DNA of 64,000 bases. It comes from Erwinia billingiae Eb661. GTDB lineage: Bacteria; Pseudomonadota; Gammaproteobacteria; Enterobacterales; Enterobacteriaceae. Location of the stretch: the NCBI RefSeq assembly GCF_000196615.1, contig NC_014306.1:434001-498000 (forward strand). The letters run 5' to 3'. This document shows positions 25,411-34,985 of this stretch, in pieces; position 1 is the stretch's first letter; each line of letters starts with the position of its first letter. The position numbers were made by a program, and so were the translations under genes. The notes beneath the pieces were generated by a model that made no database searches, was not told the DNA's origin, and was given only the letters and a program-made list of their open reading frames with translations.

Positions 25411-27057
25411 ATCACTTTTAACCAAAATGACCTAATCATTGACAATAATCAGACTGACTACGAAGCCTATTATCACGATTACGAGGCGGGTCTGGAATCG
25501 GTCGTTGAACCGCAACCGGAGTCGATTCGTGGTCTGCCCGCATCGGACATCCTGACGCCTTCCGATCGGTATCAGGAGCTGTTTGAAGCCGTGCAAACGT
25601 CGCGGATATTTACCGACAGCAAAACGTTTGCCGACTGTGCGCCCAAAATTGAACCTGAAAGAATTCTGTACCGCTATTTTATGCAGCGTGAGCGCGAGGA
25701 TTTTAATTTACTGGCGTTCGTGCTGGAGAATTTTGACCTGCCAAAAGTCCATGACAGCCGCTATGTTTCGGACCCCAATAAATCGATGGGCGAGCATATC
25801 GACGCGCTGTGGCCGGTGTTAACCCGTAAGCCGGAGAAGCACTCGGAGTTCTCTTCGCTGCTGCCGTTACCGCAGCCTTACGTGGTGCCGGGCGGACGAT
25901 TTGGTGAGACCTACTACTGGGATTCCTACTTCAGCATGCTGGGCTTTGCCGCCAGCGGTCGCACCGATCTGCTGAAAAATATGGCGGATAACTTTGCCTG
26001 GATGATCGACACCTACGGGCATATCCCTAACGGCAACCGCACCTATTACCTCAGCCGCTCCCAGCCGCCGGTGTTTGCGATGATGGTCGAGCTGTTCGAA
26101 AAGGACGGCGTGCACGAAGCGCAGCGCTATCTGAAGCACCTCAAGCGCGAATACGAATTCTGGATGGACGGTGAAGCGTCGCTGACGCCGAACGAAGCCT
26201 ATCGCCACGTGGTGATGCTGTCGGATGGCTCGGTGCTCAACCGCTATTGGGACGATCGTGATACGCCGCGCGACGAGTCGTGGATTGAAGATGTGGAAAC
26301 GGCGAGAAACTCTTCGCGTCCGTCGAACGAAGTGTACCGCGACCTGCGTGCCGGTGCGGCGTCCGGCTGGGACTTCTCATCGCGCTGGCTCAGCGAGCCT
26401 GGCCGTCTGGAGAGCATCCAGACCACCAGCATCGTGCCGGTGGATCTGAACGCCTTCCTTTATAAGCTGGAAACCACCATTGCGCGGTTGTCGGCCAGTA
26501 AAAACGACCATGCCACGGCCGAGCTGTTCCAGCAGAAAGCGGTGCGCCGCCGGGAAATCCTCGACAGATATCTGTGGGATGCCGAAGCGGGTCTGTATCG
26601 CGACTACAACTGGCGTGACCGTGAGAAAGGCGCGTTTTCTGCCGCGTCGGTAACGCCGCTGTTTGTCGGTATGGCGAGCCTCGATCAGGCCACGCACACC
26701 GCAGCGGCCATCCGCTCGCATCTGCTGGCGCCGGGCGGGGTGCTGTCAACGGTGGAAGAGACCGGCGAGCAGTGGGACAAGCCTAACGGCTGGGCGCCAA
26801 TGCAGTGGATGGCGATCAAAGGCCTGAATAACTACGGCGAAGAGCTGCTGGCGAAAGAGATTGCTACCCGCTGGCTGCAGATTGTCGGCGCCACCTACCA
26901 TCGTCATCACAAGATGGTCGAAAAATATAACGTGGCCGGACGCGCGCCGGTGCTGGCGGGCGGCGGTGAGTATCCGCTGCAGGACGGTTTCGGCTGGACC
27001 AACGGCGTCACGCGCCGCCTGCTGGAGATGTATCCGGATGCCGCACCCAAACGCTAA
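25411..27057 (+). CDS. treF: Cytoplasmic trehalase TreF, probable ATC start codon
   Basis: Hydrolyses alpha,alpha-trehalose to two glucose molecules in the cytoplasm. Both glycoside hydrolase 37 signatures are present: [15 protein letters not shown] and [11 protein letters not shown] polar, acidic N-terminal extension and the absence of a signal peptide mark it as TreF, not periplasmic TreA. The start is unusual: there is no in-frame ATG or GTG before about residue 90. A perfect AGGAGG (25400-25405) with a 5-base spacer points to ATC at 25411, giving 548 residues against 549 in E. coli. An in-frame TTG at 25393 has no ribosome site and would place the AGGAGG inside the gene. A sequencing error turning ATG into ATC is the other option. 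Confidence 0.9.
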   Translation: MTFNQNDLIIDNNQTDYEAYYHDYEAGLESVVEPQPESIRGLPASDILTPSDRYQELFEAVQTSRIFTDSKTFADCAPKIEPERILYRYFMQREREDFNLLAFVLENFDLPKVHDSRYVSDPNKSMGEHIDALWPVLTRKPEKHSEFSSLLPLPQPYVVPGGRFGETYYWDSYFSMLGFAASGRTDLLKNMADNFAWMIDTYGHIPNGNRTYYLSRSQPPVFAMMVELFEKDGVHEAQRYLKHLKREYEFWMDGEASLTPNEAYRHVVMLSDGSVLNRYWDDRDTPRDESWIEDVETARNSSRPSNEVYRDLRAGAASGWDFSSRWLSEPGRLESIQTTSIVPVDLNAFLYKLETTIARLSASKNDHATAELFQQKAVRRREILDRYLWDAEAGLYRDYNWRDREKGAFSAASVTPLFVGMASLDQATHTAAAIRSHLLAPGGVLSTVEETGEQWDKPNGWAPMQWMAIKGLNNYGEELLAKEIATRWLQIVGATYHRHHKMVEKYNVAGRAPVLAGGGEYPLQDGFGWTNGVTRRLLEMYPDAAPKR

Positions 27058-27076
27058 TCCGCGTTGTCACTGAATC

Positions 27077-27105
27077 AGAGCCTTCTTATGAAGGCTCTTT
27101 TTTTT
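27077..27105 (+). terminator. Intrinsic terminator of treF
   Basis: AGAGCCTTC and GAAGGCTCT form a 9-bp stem (27077-27085, 27090-27098) with a TTAT loop and a T tract to 27105, 20 bases after the treF stop. Confidence 0.93.
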
Positions 27106-27217
27106 GCGCAGCGCCTGTTCACAGCGAAGAAAAAATCCCCACTTTGCGCAATAAATCATGGTATGAAAGAGGATAACCGCTTTTTTATTAACCCTTTTTG
27201 CTTTTTTGGGAGCCTGC

Positions 27218-27997
27218 ATGAAAAAAATCGCCCTGTCTGCGCTGGTATTGCTCGCCTGCGCCAGTTCAACCGCTTTTGCTGCCGAGTCGCTGCGCTTCGG
27301 CGTCGATCCCACTTTCCCGCCGTTTGAGTCCAAAGCGCCCGATGGCAGCCTGCAGGGCTTTGACATTGAAATGGGCAACGCCATTTGCCATCAGATGAAG
27401 GTGAAGTGCGTGTGGGTGCAGACCGGCTACGACGGCATTATTCCGGCGCTGCAGGCGCGTAAATTCGATGCGATCCTCTCGGCGATGGCGATGACCGACA
27501 AACGCCGCCAGCAGGTTGCCTTCACCGATATGCTTTACAACACGCCAAGCGCGCTGGTGACCAAGAAGGACAGCGGCCTGAAACCCGATGCGGAGTCGCT
27601 GAAAGGCAAGTCAGTGGGCGTCGCGCAGGGCACCACCCAGGAAACCTATGCCAAAGCCGTCTGGGCGGGCACCGGCATCAACGTGGTGTCGTATCCTAAC
27701 CAGGAAGAGATCTGGCCCGATCTGGCGTCAGGACGGGTAGATGCGACGCTGACCAGCGCCGCCTCAGCGGAAACCGGCTTCCTGAAGTCGCCACAGGGCA
27801 AGGATTACCAGATCAGCGGCGATACCCTGTATGACAAAAAATACTTCGGCGAAGGCGTGGGGATCGGCCTGCGCAAAGACGATCGGGCGCGGGTTGAGAA
27901 GATCAACGCGGCGCTGGCCGAACTGCATAAAAACGGCACCTACGAGCGGCTGGCGAAGAAGTACTTCAGCTTTGACGTCTATCATATTCAGAAGTGA
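27218..27997 (+). CDS. Amino-acid ABC transporter periplasmic binding protein (ArgT/HisJ-like)
   Basis: A periplasmic solute-binding protein of 259 residues. The signal peptide spans 1 to about 21 (MKKIALSALVLLACASSTAFA). The mature part has the polar amino-acid binding signature LRFGVDPTFPPFESKAPDG, GFDIEMGNA and the AILSAMAMTDKRRQQVAF strand. ATG 27218 is chosen over an upstream TTG because GGGAG precedes it at good spacing. No permease or ATPase gene is adjacent, so it must share a membrane complex encoded elsewhere. Its stop overlaps an alternative start of the next gene, which suggests coupling to a peptidase. Confidence 0.9.
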   Translation: MKKIALSALVLLACASSTAFAAESLRFGVDPTFPPFESKAPDGSLQGFDIEMGNAICHQMKVKCVWVQTGYDGIIPALQARKFDAILSAMAMTDKRRQQVAFTDMLYNTPSALVTKKDSGLKPDAESLKGKSVGVAQGTTQETYAKAVWAGTGINVVSYPNQEEIWPDLASGRVDATLTSAASAETGFLKSPQGKDYQISGDTLYDKKYFGEGVGIGLRKDDRARVEKINAALAELHKNGTYERLAKKYFSFDVYHIQK

Positions 27998-28002
27998 GCC
28001 TG

Positions 28003-29094
28003 ATGCGATCCCTACCTGATTACAGCGCGCAGCGGGCGCGCTTTCTTGCCGCCGTGGCGCGGCTGGATGGCCACGTCACCCATTATCCACATCCGCTGAG
28101 CGGGCCGAAGGGCGAAGCCTTAAGCACCGATGTGGCGGTGATTGGCGACCCGGCCGCTGACAATTTGCTGCTGATCGTTTCCGGCACCCACGGTGTTGAA
28201 GGCTATTACGGATCGGACAGTCAGATTGCCTGGCTGGACGGACTCGACGCTGCAACATTGCCCGCCGGTGTGGCGCTGGTGATGGTGCATCTGATCAATC
28301 CGTGGGGCACGGCCCACCTGCGCCGGGTGAACGAAGATAACGCCGATCTTAACCGTAACTTTATCGACTTCGCGGCCGGTGCACCGGATAACGCCGCTTA
28401 TCGCGATCTGCATGCCGTTTATAGCTGCAAGGATCTGGATGGCGCAGCGCATCAGCAGGCCGATGCGCTGTTGCAGGCCAAACGTGAAGCGCTGGGTTGG
28501 GCTGGCGTTAAGCGTATTGTGGAAGCCGGTCAGTATCAGTTTGCCGACGGTATTTTCTTTGGCGGCCAGCAGGCGAGCTGGTCGCATCAGACGCTGAAAA
28601 CCATCATTTCCCGCCACCTGGCGCAGGCGAAGCGCATCATCAGTTTTGATCTGCACACCGGCGCGGGCGCCTATGGTCATCCGATGCTGATGGCGATTGC
28701 CGAACGGGATTATCCTGCGCTCGAACAGGCGCGGGCGATCTTTGGCGAATGGCTGACGGTGCTGATCACCGGCGCCGGACGCGACAGTGAAACCGGCGTC
28801 ACCGCCACGGCGACCGGCTATCTGTCGCAATTTATGCTGGATCATCTGCCGGAGACGCAGCTGCTGCAGCTGGTGGTAGAGTGCGGCACGCTGGATGGGG
28901 AAGAGATGCATCGCCGCCTTCGCGACGATCACTGGCTGCATCTGTATGGCGATCCTGCCAGCGATCGTGGGCAGCAGATCAAGCAGGATCTTTACGACGG
29001 TTTCTATCCTTACGATCCTGACTGGCAGGCGCTGATCGCCTTCCGCACCCAGCAGATCTTCGCCCGGGCCTGGAAGGCGTTGTTGAGCAAGTAG
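28003..29094 (+). CDS. M14-type metallopeptidase-like protein (DUF2817)
   Basis: A 363-residue protein with the zinc-carboxypeptidase fold of the DUF2817 family. Candidate zinc ligands are the His and Glu of SGTHGVEG and the His of FDLHTGAG; the catalytic Glu is probably in VVECGTLDG. There is no signal peptide, so it is probably cytoplasmic. Substrates of the family are not defined; an amidase or carboxypeptidase acting on small peptides or N-acyl compounds is plausible. A GTG at 27994 is an alternative start overlapping the upstream gene. It converges with pepE, 6 bases away. Confidence 0.82.
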   Translation: MRSLPDYSAQRARFLAAVARLDGHVTHYPHPLSGPKGEALSTDVAVIGDPAADNLLLIVSGTHGVEGYYGSDSQIAWLDGLDAATLPAGVALVMVHLINPWGTAHLRRVNEDNADLNRNFIDFAAGAPDNAAYRDLHAVYSCKDLDGAAHQQADALLQAKREALGWAGVKRIVEAGQYQFADGIFFGGQQASWSHQTLKTIISRHLAQAKRIISFDLHTGAGAYGHPMLMAIAERDYPALEQARAIFGEWLTVLITGAGRDSETGVTATATGYLSQFMLDHLPETQLLQLVVECGTLDGEEMHRRLRDDHWLHLYGDPASDRGQQIKQDLYDGFYPYDPDWQALIAFRTQQIFARAWKALLSK

Positions 29095-29100
29095 CCGATA

Positions 29101-29793
29101 TCAGAGGAGCCGCTGTCCGGCTGTGAGGGCCACCGCATCTTCACCGGCTTTAAACAGCAGTGTGGCATGCGGCCCGTGGCAAAAGGCTTCGCCGTCATGC
29201 ATCTCAATCCAGTTACCTTCCGGCAGGCCGATCACCTCCAGCTCAGGGGAAAGCACCAGTAACTCGCGGATACGCTGTTCACGGGTTTCCCCCTGATGGC
29301 CGGTCGGTAATGCATTGGTGAAATGCGGATTGATCTGCCGTGGGAAAAGATTTAACGCGTCGAAGCCACCCGGATCGACAATCGGCATATCGTTGGTGGT
29401 GCGAATGGTCGGGCACGCCAGATTCGCGCCGGCACTCCAGCCAATATATTGCGCGCCTTTCTTCACCGCGGCCGCAATCGGTTTTAGCAGCCCGCGCATG
29501 CGGCACTCTTTCAGCAGGTTAAAGGTGTTGCCGCCGCCGACCATAATCGCGTCGGCACTGGCAATCGCCGCCAGCGGATCGGCAAGGGAATGCACGCCGG
29601 TAATCTCCAGCTGCAGGTCGGCTAACGCGTCGCGCACCTTGTTGGTATAGGCATCCCAGCTTTGGGTTACGCCCGCAAAGGGAATAAACACCACCGACTG
29701 TCCGGGTGTCAGATCGCGGCCGATCAGCGGCTTAGCGGCGCCAAGAAAACCGGAGCCCGGTAAGGTGGAATTACTCAGTAACAGCAGTTTCAT
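29101..29793 (-). CDS. pepE: Dipeptidase E (alpha-aspartyl dipeptidase)
   Basis: Cleaves dipeptides with N-terminal aspartate (peptidase family S51). The sequence follows E. coli/Salmonella PepE closely: [11 protein letters not shown] at the start, VGGGNTF, the nucleophile Ser in [12 protein letters not shown], the catalytic His in [11 protein letters not shown]. At 230 residues it matches the family (229). The second of two adjacent ATG codons is chosen because it has the better distance from AAGGAG. It is the last gene of the IclR-OPT-DUF1177-AroM-PepE operon, 11 bases after aroM, and probably hydrolyses imported peptides. Confidence 0.93.
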   Translation of the reverse strand: MKLLLLSNSTLPGSGFLGAAKPLIGRDLTPGQSVVFIPFAGVTQSWDAYTNKVRDALADLQLEITGVHSLADPLAAIASADAIMVGGGNTFNLLKECRMRGLLKPIAAAVKKGAQYIGWSAGANLACPTIRTTNDMPIVDPGGFDALNLFPRQINPHFTNALPTGHQGETREQRIRELLVLSPELEVIGLPEGNWIEMHDGEAFCHGPHATLLFKAGEDAVALTAGQRLL

Positions 29794-29804
29794 CATCGCT
29801 CCTT

Positions 29805-30485
29805 TTACAACAGATTACGCAACAGGTCCGCCAGCAGCTGATTCGATAAAATCACCGGCAGATCGACGCGGCGTTTACAGATTGCCTGGTGCCAGCCAGT
29901 GTAGCCCATGCAATCGGTCAGGATAATCTCAGCCCCCCGATCGGCCAGCGATCGGGCGGCGGCGGCAACCTCCTCTTCCGTCGCCGTATAGGGTGACGCC
30001 ACGGCAAATACCGGCGGACGGGTAGCGTTATGCCACTTCTGTTGCTCGCTGGCAATTTGCGAGGCCAGCGGCACCAGGATCCCCGCCTGACGATCGCCGA
30101 CCAGCGCATTCAGCGTCGGCGGCATAATCCGGTCGGGTTCAATCAGCCAGGCGCCATCACCGTGCAGTCCATGAAATTCACCGGTGCACAGCAGCACCAC
30201 CAGCTGACAGCCTGCCGCCGCCAGTTCACTGATTTTTTGCTGCACCGCCAGGCCGACCGCCGCTTTCCCCATCACCACGGCACGACCGTCCAGCAGGCGT
30301 GAGGTCAGCACTGCCTCGCCGGGGATCACCGTGAAGCGGCTGGCAATGGTGGCATCGTCCAGCCCGTCCAGCACCCCGGCGTGCAGGCAACTGACGTGGC
30401 CAGGCAGAGCCTTATCCAGAATCGGTGTGATGTCACTACGCGGGGCCTGGCCAATGGTCAGCGTGCCAATTTTCGTGATTGCCAT
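29805..30485 (-). CDS. AroM-family protein
   Basis: A 226-residue protein related to E. coli AroM, whose function is unknown despite the name. It starts with [16 protein letters not shown], typical of the family, followed by LCTGEF and ILTDCMGYT, a layout like aspartate/glutamate-racemase-type folds with cysteines in place of the racemase pair. The ATG at 30483-30485 lies one base after the DUF1177 stop, so the two are translationally coupled. An alternative upstream start in the same frame would overlap DUF1177. The operon context suggests a role in handling imported peptides or their amino acids. Confidence 0.85.
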   Translation of the reverse strand: MAITKIGTLTIGQAPRSDITPILDKALPGHVSCLHAGVLDGLDDATIASRFTVIPGEAVLTSRLLDGRAVVMGKAAVGLAVQQKISELAAAGCQLVVLLCTGEFHGLHGDGAWLIEPDRIMPPTLNALVGDRQAGILVPLASQIASEQQKWHNATRPPVFAVASPYTATEEEVAAAARSLADRGAEIILTDCMGYTGWHQAICKRRVDLPVILSNQLLADLLRNLL

Positions 30486-30486
30486 C

Positions 30487-31425
30487 TCAAACCTCCGGCT
30501 GACGTTTTTGCAGATGAGCCAACGAGCCATATAGCTTCAGCAGACGCTGATACTCATCCTGATCAAAGAACTGACAGGTGCCGCGTGAGAACTCTTTGGC
30601 CACTTCAACGGCAAATTTACAGGCCAGCGCAATATCCACCTCATGGCTGGCTCCGGTGCCACAACCCGGTACCAGACCGACGGCGGTAATCGCCACACCG
30701 ACCACCGGTGCGCGGGTGGCGATGGACGGCTGCAGGATGCTGTTCAGATGATAAACGCCGTTGCCATAAGGCGTGATGTCCTGGGTGGTGATCGGGAAGG
30801 TGACCGGCAGCTGTCCGGTGGTCATCTCCATCACCCGCAGCAGGTCTTCCGACACGCGCAGGATATAGCCTTCTTTCACCGTCGGCGAAATGGCGAAGCC
30901 TTTGTGATTGATGATGCGGTTGCCTTTGGTGGTGTCAATGGACAGCACCGCGTCCATCTCATCGGAGACTTCCTGCTCATTCATGTTTTCGGTTTCGACC
31001 GGCGAGTCCATAAAGTCCACTGGCTCATGTGGGCGGGTGGGGGCGTCCGGACAGATATGGGTGGTGATAATCACGTCGCCCGGCAGGCTGTCGCCCTGGC
31101 GCTGCATTTCGGCCAGCTTCAGTGCCGACGCAACGGCTGCCACCGCGCCATCTGCATCGGAAACCATGCCAATGCGCCCCGGCCGGGCACCAATGCCGCC
31201 CAGCCGGCCAACAATGCCCAGCGTGGGTGCCGAGCCGCCCAGGCGTTTACCTTCAAAGCCGGGGATAACGATTTTGATGAAATCGGTTTTGCCCTTCAGG
31301 CCGTGAACCTCTTTCACCGTGACCTCCACATTGGCGTATCCCGCCAGCAGTTGCTGCACCTTCTGACCACTGGCCCAGGCGCTGTCCAGTAATTCAAATA
31401 CCTGTAAAGTCTGATGTAAGCTCAT
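30487..31425 (-). CDS. DUF1177-family protein
   Basis: A 312-residue protein with no known function. Visible blocks include GIVGRLGGIGARPGRIGMVSDADG, HICPDAPTRPHEPVDFMDSP and DAVLSIDTTKGNRI; the Asp, His and Glu residues in the latter two could bind metal, as in peptidase- or deacylase-like folds, but this is only a suggestion. There is no signal peptide. It lies 21 bases after the OPT transporter and one base before aroM. Such tight packing with a peptide transporter and PepE makes a hydrolase role plausible. Confidence 0.85.
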   Translation of the reverse strand: MSLHQTLQVFELLDSAWASGQKVQQLLAGYANVEVTVKEVHGLKGKTDFIKIVIPGFEGKRLGGSAPTLGIVGRLGGIGARPGRIGMVSDADGAVAAVASALKLAEMQRQGDSLPGDVIITTHICPDAPTRPHEPVDFMDSPVETENMNEQEVSDEMDAVLSIDTTKGNRIINHKGFAISPTVKEGYILRVSEDLLRVMEMTTGQLPVTFPITTQDITPYGNGVYHLNSILQPSIATRAPVVGVAITAVGLVPGCGTGASHEVDIALACKFAVEVAKEFSRGTCQFFDQDEYQRLLKLYGSLAHLQKRQPEV

Positions 31426-31446
31426 TTTTTCCCTTAAATAGACGAA

Positions 31447-33060
31447 TTATTTTTTGCCGCCAGGCAGAACCGATGTGAAGAAGCTGAACAGCGCATCACC
31501 GGCAATCATGCCAGCCGCCAGCACTTCCATTTTGTTACGTGCGGGCTCGCCGCCCATCCGCAGCCATACGGTACGGATCAGGATGCCGATCAGTACTGCC
31601 CATCCCGCCATCGGGTTATTGATTAACAGGCCGGTTGCCAGTAATACGCCCATCTGACGGCCTGGGCCGCCCACCAACTGGATCAATGCGCCAGGAATGG
31701 CCCAGATCAGCAGGGATTTGGCGATCTCCATCGAGACCCCGGCATTAATGGCCGCCACATACACTTTGGCGACTGGCGGGATCAGCCCTTGCGAGAAGTA
31801 GCCTTTGTAAATAAACAGCACCACCGGGATGGCAACCACGAAGGCCAGCATTGCGGCCAGCAATTGTTGACGGCGGCCCGCCAGTTCGAACGCGGTAAAT
31901 TCGCCTTTACCGCGCAGGATCCAGCCCGCTTTAAGGTCATAGCCCATATCGGCAAAAGCCGGACCGGTGGCAGCCGAAAAGCCGCACAGCATGGCCAGCG
32001 CTTCAGGCGGGAAGCCAATCAGAATGCCGACGAGCAGGGTGATCAGCGCCACGGCAAACGCCGGGAACCAGCCGGAATGCATGGCTGCCAGACCAACAAT
32101 CATCTGATGCAGGAACGCGGCAAAGGCGGAATACAGCATAAAGGCCAGTAGCCATGGCAACGAAAGGTGCAGATACAGGCCGCTGCTCAGCGCAATCAAT
32201 ACCGAAATGACCGCAAACCCCAGCGCACCCAATCGCAGCGTTTTACCGATCTGCGCGTTTTGTGTTTCTGGCAATACGCCCGCTGCGGCGTTCTGCGGTT
32301 GAACGTCATGCTTACCGCTGCGCACCAGCTTGACGATTTGGAATAACGCCACGATGCCTGCACCGGCCATCATGCCGTGCGGGATATAGAGTTTGTTGAT
32401 ATCAATATTGAACATCGGCAGCGAATAGCCGCGTAACAGGAAGCCAACGCCGAGCATGCCCAGCGCCCAGACGTTGCCAATAAACGCCGTTCCCAGTGCG
32501 GCCATCGGGAATTTGAACCAGGAACCCACCGCACCCATCGCGATACCCACGCCGAGCAGGGCCGCGTGCTTGCCGCCCTGATCGCCCGCTTTGATCGATT
32601 CGGCGGCCGCCACGCCCGGTGGCCATGCGCCCTCTGCCGGGAAAATGCGGGTGTTAAACAGACGGTACAGCAGATAGCCGTCGAGCAACATCGCCAGCGC
32701 GACGCCGAAAAACATCGGCATTACCATATCCTGACGGCCAAACAGCCACGGGATGGCAACCGGCAGCAGCAGCGAGTTGGCCGCGCCAAAGGTCGCCGCT
32801 GAGGTCGCGCTCTGTGCCAGGTTTTGAATATGGATCGAGCGAAACCGCGCAAAACATTGCAGCGGAATACGGGCGATCACCATCGCCACCATCGCGCCAA
32901 TAATGGCGGTATTTGGCGTGACGCCGAGGGTGGTCAGTAACTGAACCCCGATGATCGCGCCAAACACGCTGAGTGCCAGCAGCAGCAGCAGTGTTGCTGG
33001 CGCGAAAGTGCGGGGATGGACCTCATCGTGGGATGAGTTTGAACGTGGTTTCTGACTCAC
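31447..33060 (-). CDS. OPT-family oligopeptide transporter
   Basis: A polytopic inner-membrane carrier of 537 residues with about 14 hydrophobic segments. It belongs to the OPT/YSL superfamily, proton-coupled carriers of oligopeptides or metal chelates. Features are NLAQSATSAATFGAANSLLL near helix 3, PPGVAAAESIKAGDQGGKHA in a cytoplasmic loop, and PHGMMAGAGIVALFQ. It starts at GTG with AGGAG seven bases before it. The downstream peptidase and DUF1177/AroM genes suggest peptide rather than siderophore uptake. Confidence 0.88.
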   Translation of the reverse strand: MSQKPRSNSSHDEVHPRTFAPATLLLLLALSVFGAIIGVQLLTTLGVTPNTAIIGAMVAMVIARIPLQCFARFRSIHIQNLAQSATSAATFGAANSLLLPVAIPWLFGRQDMVMPMFFGVALAMLLDGYLLYRLFNTRIFPAEGAWPPGVAAAESIKAGDQGGKHAALLGVGIAMGAVGSWFKFPMAALGTAFIGNVWALGMLGVGFLLRGYSLPMFNIDINKLYIPHGMMAGAGIVALFQIVKLVRSGKHDVQPQNAAAGVLPETQNAQIGKTLRLGALGFAVISVLIALSSGLYLHLSLPWLLAFMLYSAFAAFLHQMIVGLAAMHSGWFPAFAVALITLLVGILIGFPPEALAMLCGFSAATGPAFADMGYDLKAGWILRGKGEFTAFELAGRRQQLLAAMLAFVVAIPVVLFIYKGYFSQGLIPPVAKVYVAAINAGVSMEIAKSLLIWAIPGALIQLVGGPGRQMGVLLATGLLINNPMAGWAVLIGILIRTVWLRMGGEPARNKMEVLAAGMIAGDALFSFFTSVLPGGKK

Positions 33061-33088
33061 GGTGAATCTCCTGGTATTGGCAAAATTG

Positions 33089-33853
33089 TTAAGGCTGGTG
33101 GCTCACCAGCCGGTCACCTGTTTTCTGGGCGATAAGCAAGGCGGTCTCTTTCAGCAAGGTGGCAATACGCTGCAGCTCTTCTGGCTGGGCCAGCGTTTGG
33201 GGGAAGGACAGGCAAAACGCCACCGCTTCATGGGTGGTGGGATCGCCAATGGCGCAACTGACCGACGCCGTCTCGGCCACCGACTCATTCACCGCAGTGG
33301 CAAAACCGGCGTCGCGGGCAACGGCAATCGCCGCGGTCAATTTTTCAATGCTGTGATCGGTGCCGATCAGCTGGGTCTGGACCTGAGGACTGGTTAAGAA
33401 GGCCTGCAGCTGGGGTTCGCTGAGACGGGCCAGCAGGGCTCTACCGGTTGAAGTGCCCCAGGCCGGGGATCGTGAACCCGGCCAGGTCACCACTGGCAGC
33501 GTCTGGCGACCGTGAATGACTCTGAGCACCAGGATTTCCTGGTTATCCAGCATCGAGATATAGCCGGTGTATCCCGTCTGTTCGCATAACGATCGCAACG
33601 CGTTATCGACGAGTTCACTGAGCGGCGCGGCGCGATTCACCAGATGTGAAGCGGACAGGATCAGCGGACCGGGCAGGAACAGGCCTCTTGCTTCGTCTTT
33701 TTCGACATAGCCATAAGATTCCAGCTGATTCATCACTCGGGAGGCCGTGCTCTTGGGCATGCCGAGATGGCTGATCACGTCATTGATACGGATTCCGCTT
33801 TGCAGCGATACCATCAATTTAAGAATGCTGGCGGTAGTTTCCAGAATGGACAT
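33089..33853 (-). CDS. IclR-family regulator of the peptide operon
   Basis: A 254-residue IclR protein. The N-terminal winged helix (GIRINDVISHLGMPKSTASRVMNQLESYG) is followed by the effector domain (about 80-250) with the conserved TSTGRALLA-type core, here GTSTGRALLARLSE. It is the first gene of the operon, 28 bases before the OPT gene, so it probably autoregulates the operon in response to a peptide or amino-acid derivative. Confidence 0.9.
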   Translation of the reverse strand: MSILETTASILKLMVSLQSGIRINDVISHLGMPKSTASRVMNQLESYGYVEKDEARGLFLPGPLILSASHLVNRAAPLSELVDNALRSLCEQTGYTGYISMLDNQEILVLRVIHGRQTLPVVTWPGSRSPAWGTSTGRALLARLSEPQLQAFLTSPQVQTQLIGTDHSIEKLTAAIAVARDAGFATAVNESVAETASVSCAIGDPTTHEAVAFCLSFPQTLAQPEELQRIATLLKETALLIAQKTGDRLVSHQP

Positions 33854-34054
33854 GGCGAGGTCTCATAAAATGGGATTGTGTTCCACTTAATGAGATTGCA
33901 AAATGAGTGCCAAAAATAAGCTATTGATTTTGAATAGTTCAGCTGGCCGGCGTTTCAGGCGTGCGTTGAATTGGGGCGCAAGATCGGTGCAGAAAGACAG
34001 CAGAAGGGCAGTCAGGCGCGTGGCGATATGCATCGCGCCGGACTGTTCCGACGT

Positions 34055-34837
34055 TTAAAGGCGGCCGTAAAAGGTCATGCGGGCGGTTTCGGACAGGGCA
34101 ATATCGGGCTGGGCATTGTAGGCCAGCACCACCAACATCCGGCTGGTATCGCCTTCGGTTGGCGTGACGCGGTGCAGCGCATTGCGGCCGCGGAACAGCA
34201 CCAGGTCGCCGGGATTAATCGCCAGCTTCTCGACCGGCTGCTGCTGGTGCAGCACCTTTTCCACACCCTCGAAATTCATCTCGCCCGCTTCAGCATTGCG
34301 CAGATTGCTAACGTACTCAAACACGCCGCCGCCCTGCGGTTTCTGGATCAGCAGGGTGATGGCAAACGACGAGTTATCGAAGTGCCAGCCCAGTTCCTGG
34401 CCGGTGTGGGCATAGTGCAGATTGATAGAGGAAAGGGAATCCGCATAGGGATATAGCTGCTGCTCCCCCAGCACGCTGCACAGAAACGCTTTAAATGCCT
34501 CGGCGTTATACAGCATGCGCAAAGGGGAGTGCTCGGGCACCTGATCATCCGTGATGCAGCCTTTGGACGAGACAATCTGATGGTTGCGCGGATGATCGGC
34601 CGCATAGGCGTCATCCGGCACTTTCAAATAAACGTTGTGCTTGCTGGCGGTATAAAACGCCAGATGCTGCTGCGCTTCACCCTCCTGGCGTATGGCATCC
34701 AGCGCGTCGGCAGTCAGAAAATTTCGCAGGACCAGCGCACCGCTGTCGTCCAGCGACGCTTTGCAACTGGCAAGGTATTCGGCATCCATAATCGGATGGG
34801 AGGACAAATTGATAATCGGGGCCAGCTGGGTCATCAC
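34055..34837 (-). CDS. Fe(II)/2-oxoglutarate-dependent oxygenase
   Basis: A 260-residue enzyme with a jelly-roll core. The iron facial triad is visible: His152 and Asp154 in GWHFDNSS and distal His222 in ALHRVTP. Arg233 (in DTSRML) is placed to bind 2-oxoglutarate. The general layout, with IQKPQGGGVFEY after the HxD, resembles the family containing the amino-acid halogenase BesD, but HxD rather than HxG predicts a hydroxylase. The substrate is probably a free amino acid or similar small molecule. It stands alone, divergent from the Gfo/Idh/MocA gene. Confidence 0.8.
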   Translation of the reverse strand: MMTQLAPIINLSSHPIMDAEYLASCKASLDDSGALVLRNFLTADALDAIRQEGEAQQHLAFYTASKHNVYLKVPDDAYAADHPRNHQIVSSKGCITDDQVPEHSPLRMLYNAEAFKAFLCSVLGEQQLYPYADSLSSINLHYAHTGQELGWHFDNSSFAITLLIQKPQGGGVFEYVSNLRNAEAGEMNFEGVEKVLHQQQPVEKLAINPGDLVLFRGRNALHRVTPTEGDTSRMLVVLAYNAQPDIALSETARMTFYGRL

Positions 34838-34985
34838 ACGCTCATCGTCATCAGCTATCAGGATTTCTTACTCTACTGCCAGTTGGTCTTGCTCACCAGA
34901 TATTCGCCGGGCCGATTGGCTGGTTTGTGGTTAACTGACTAAAGTTAAAAGCTAAATTGTGATCAACATCCAACAGGAGCCACGA

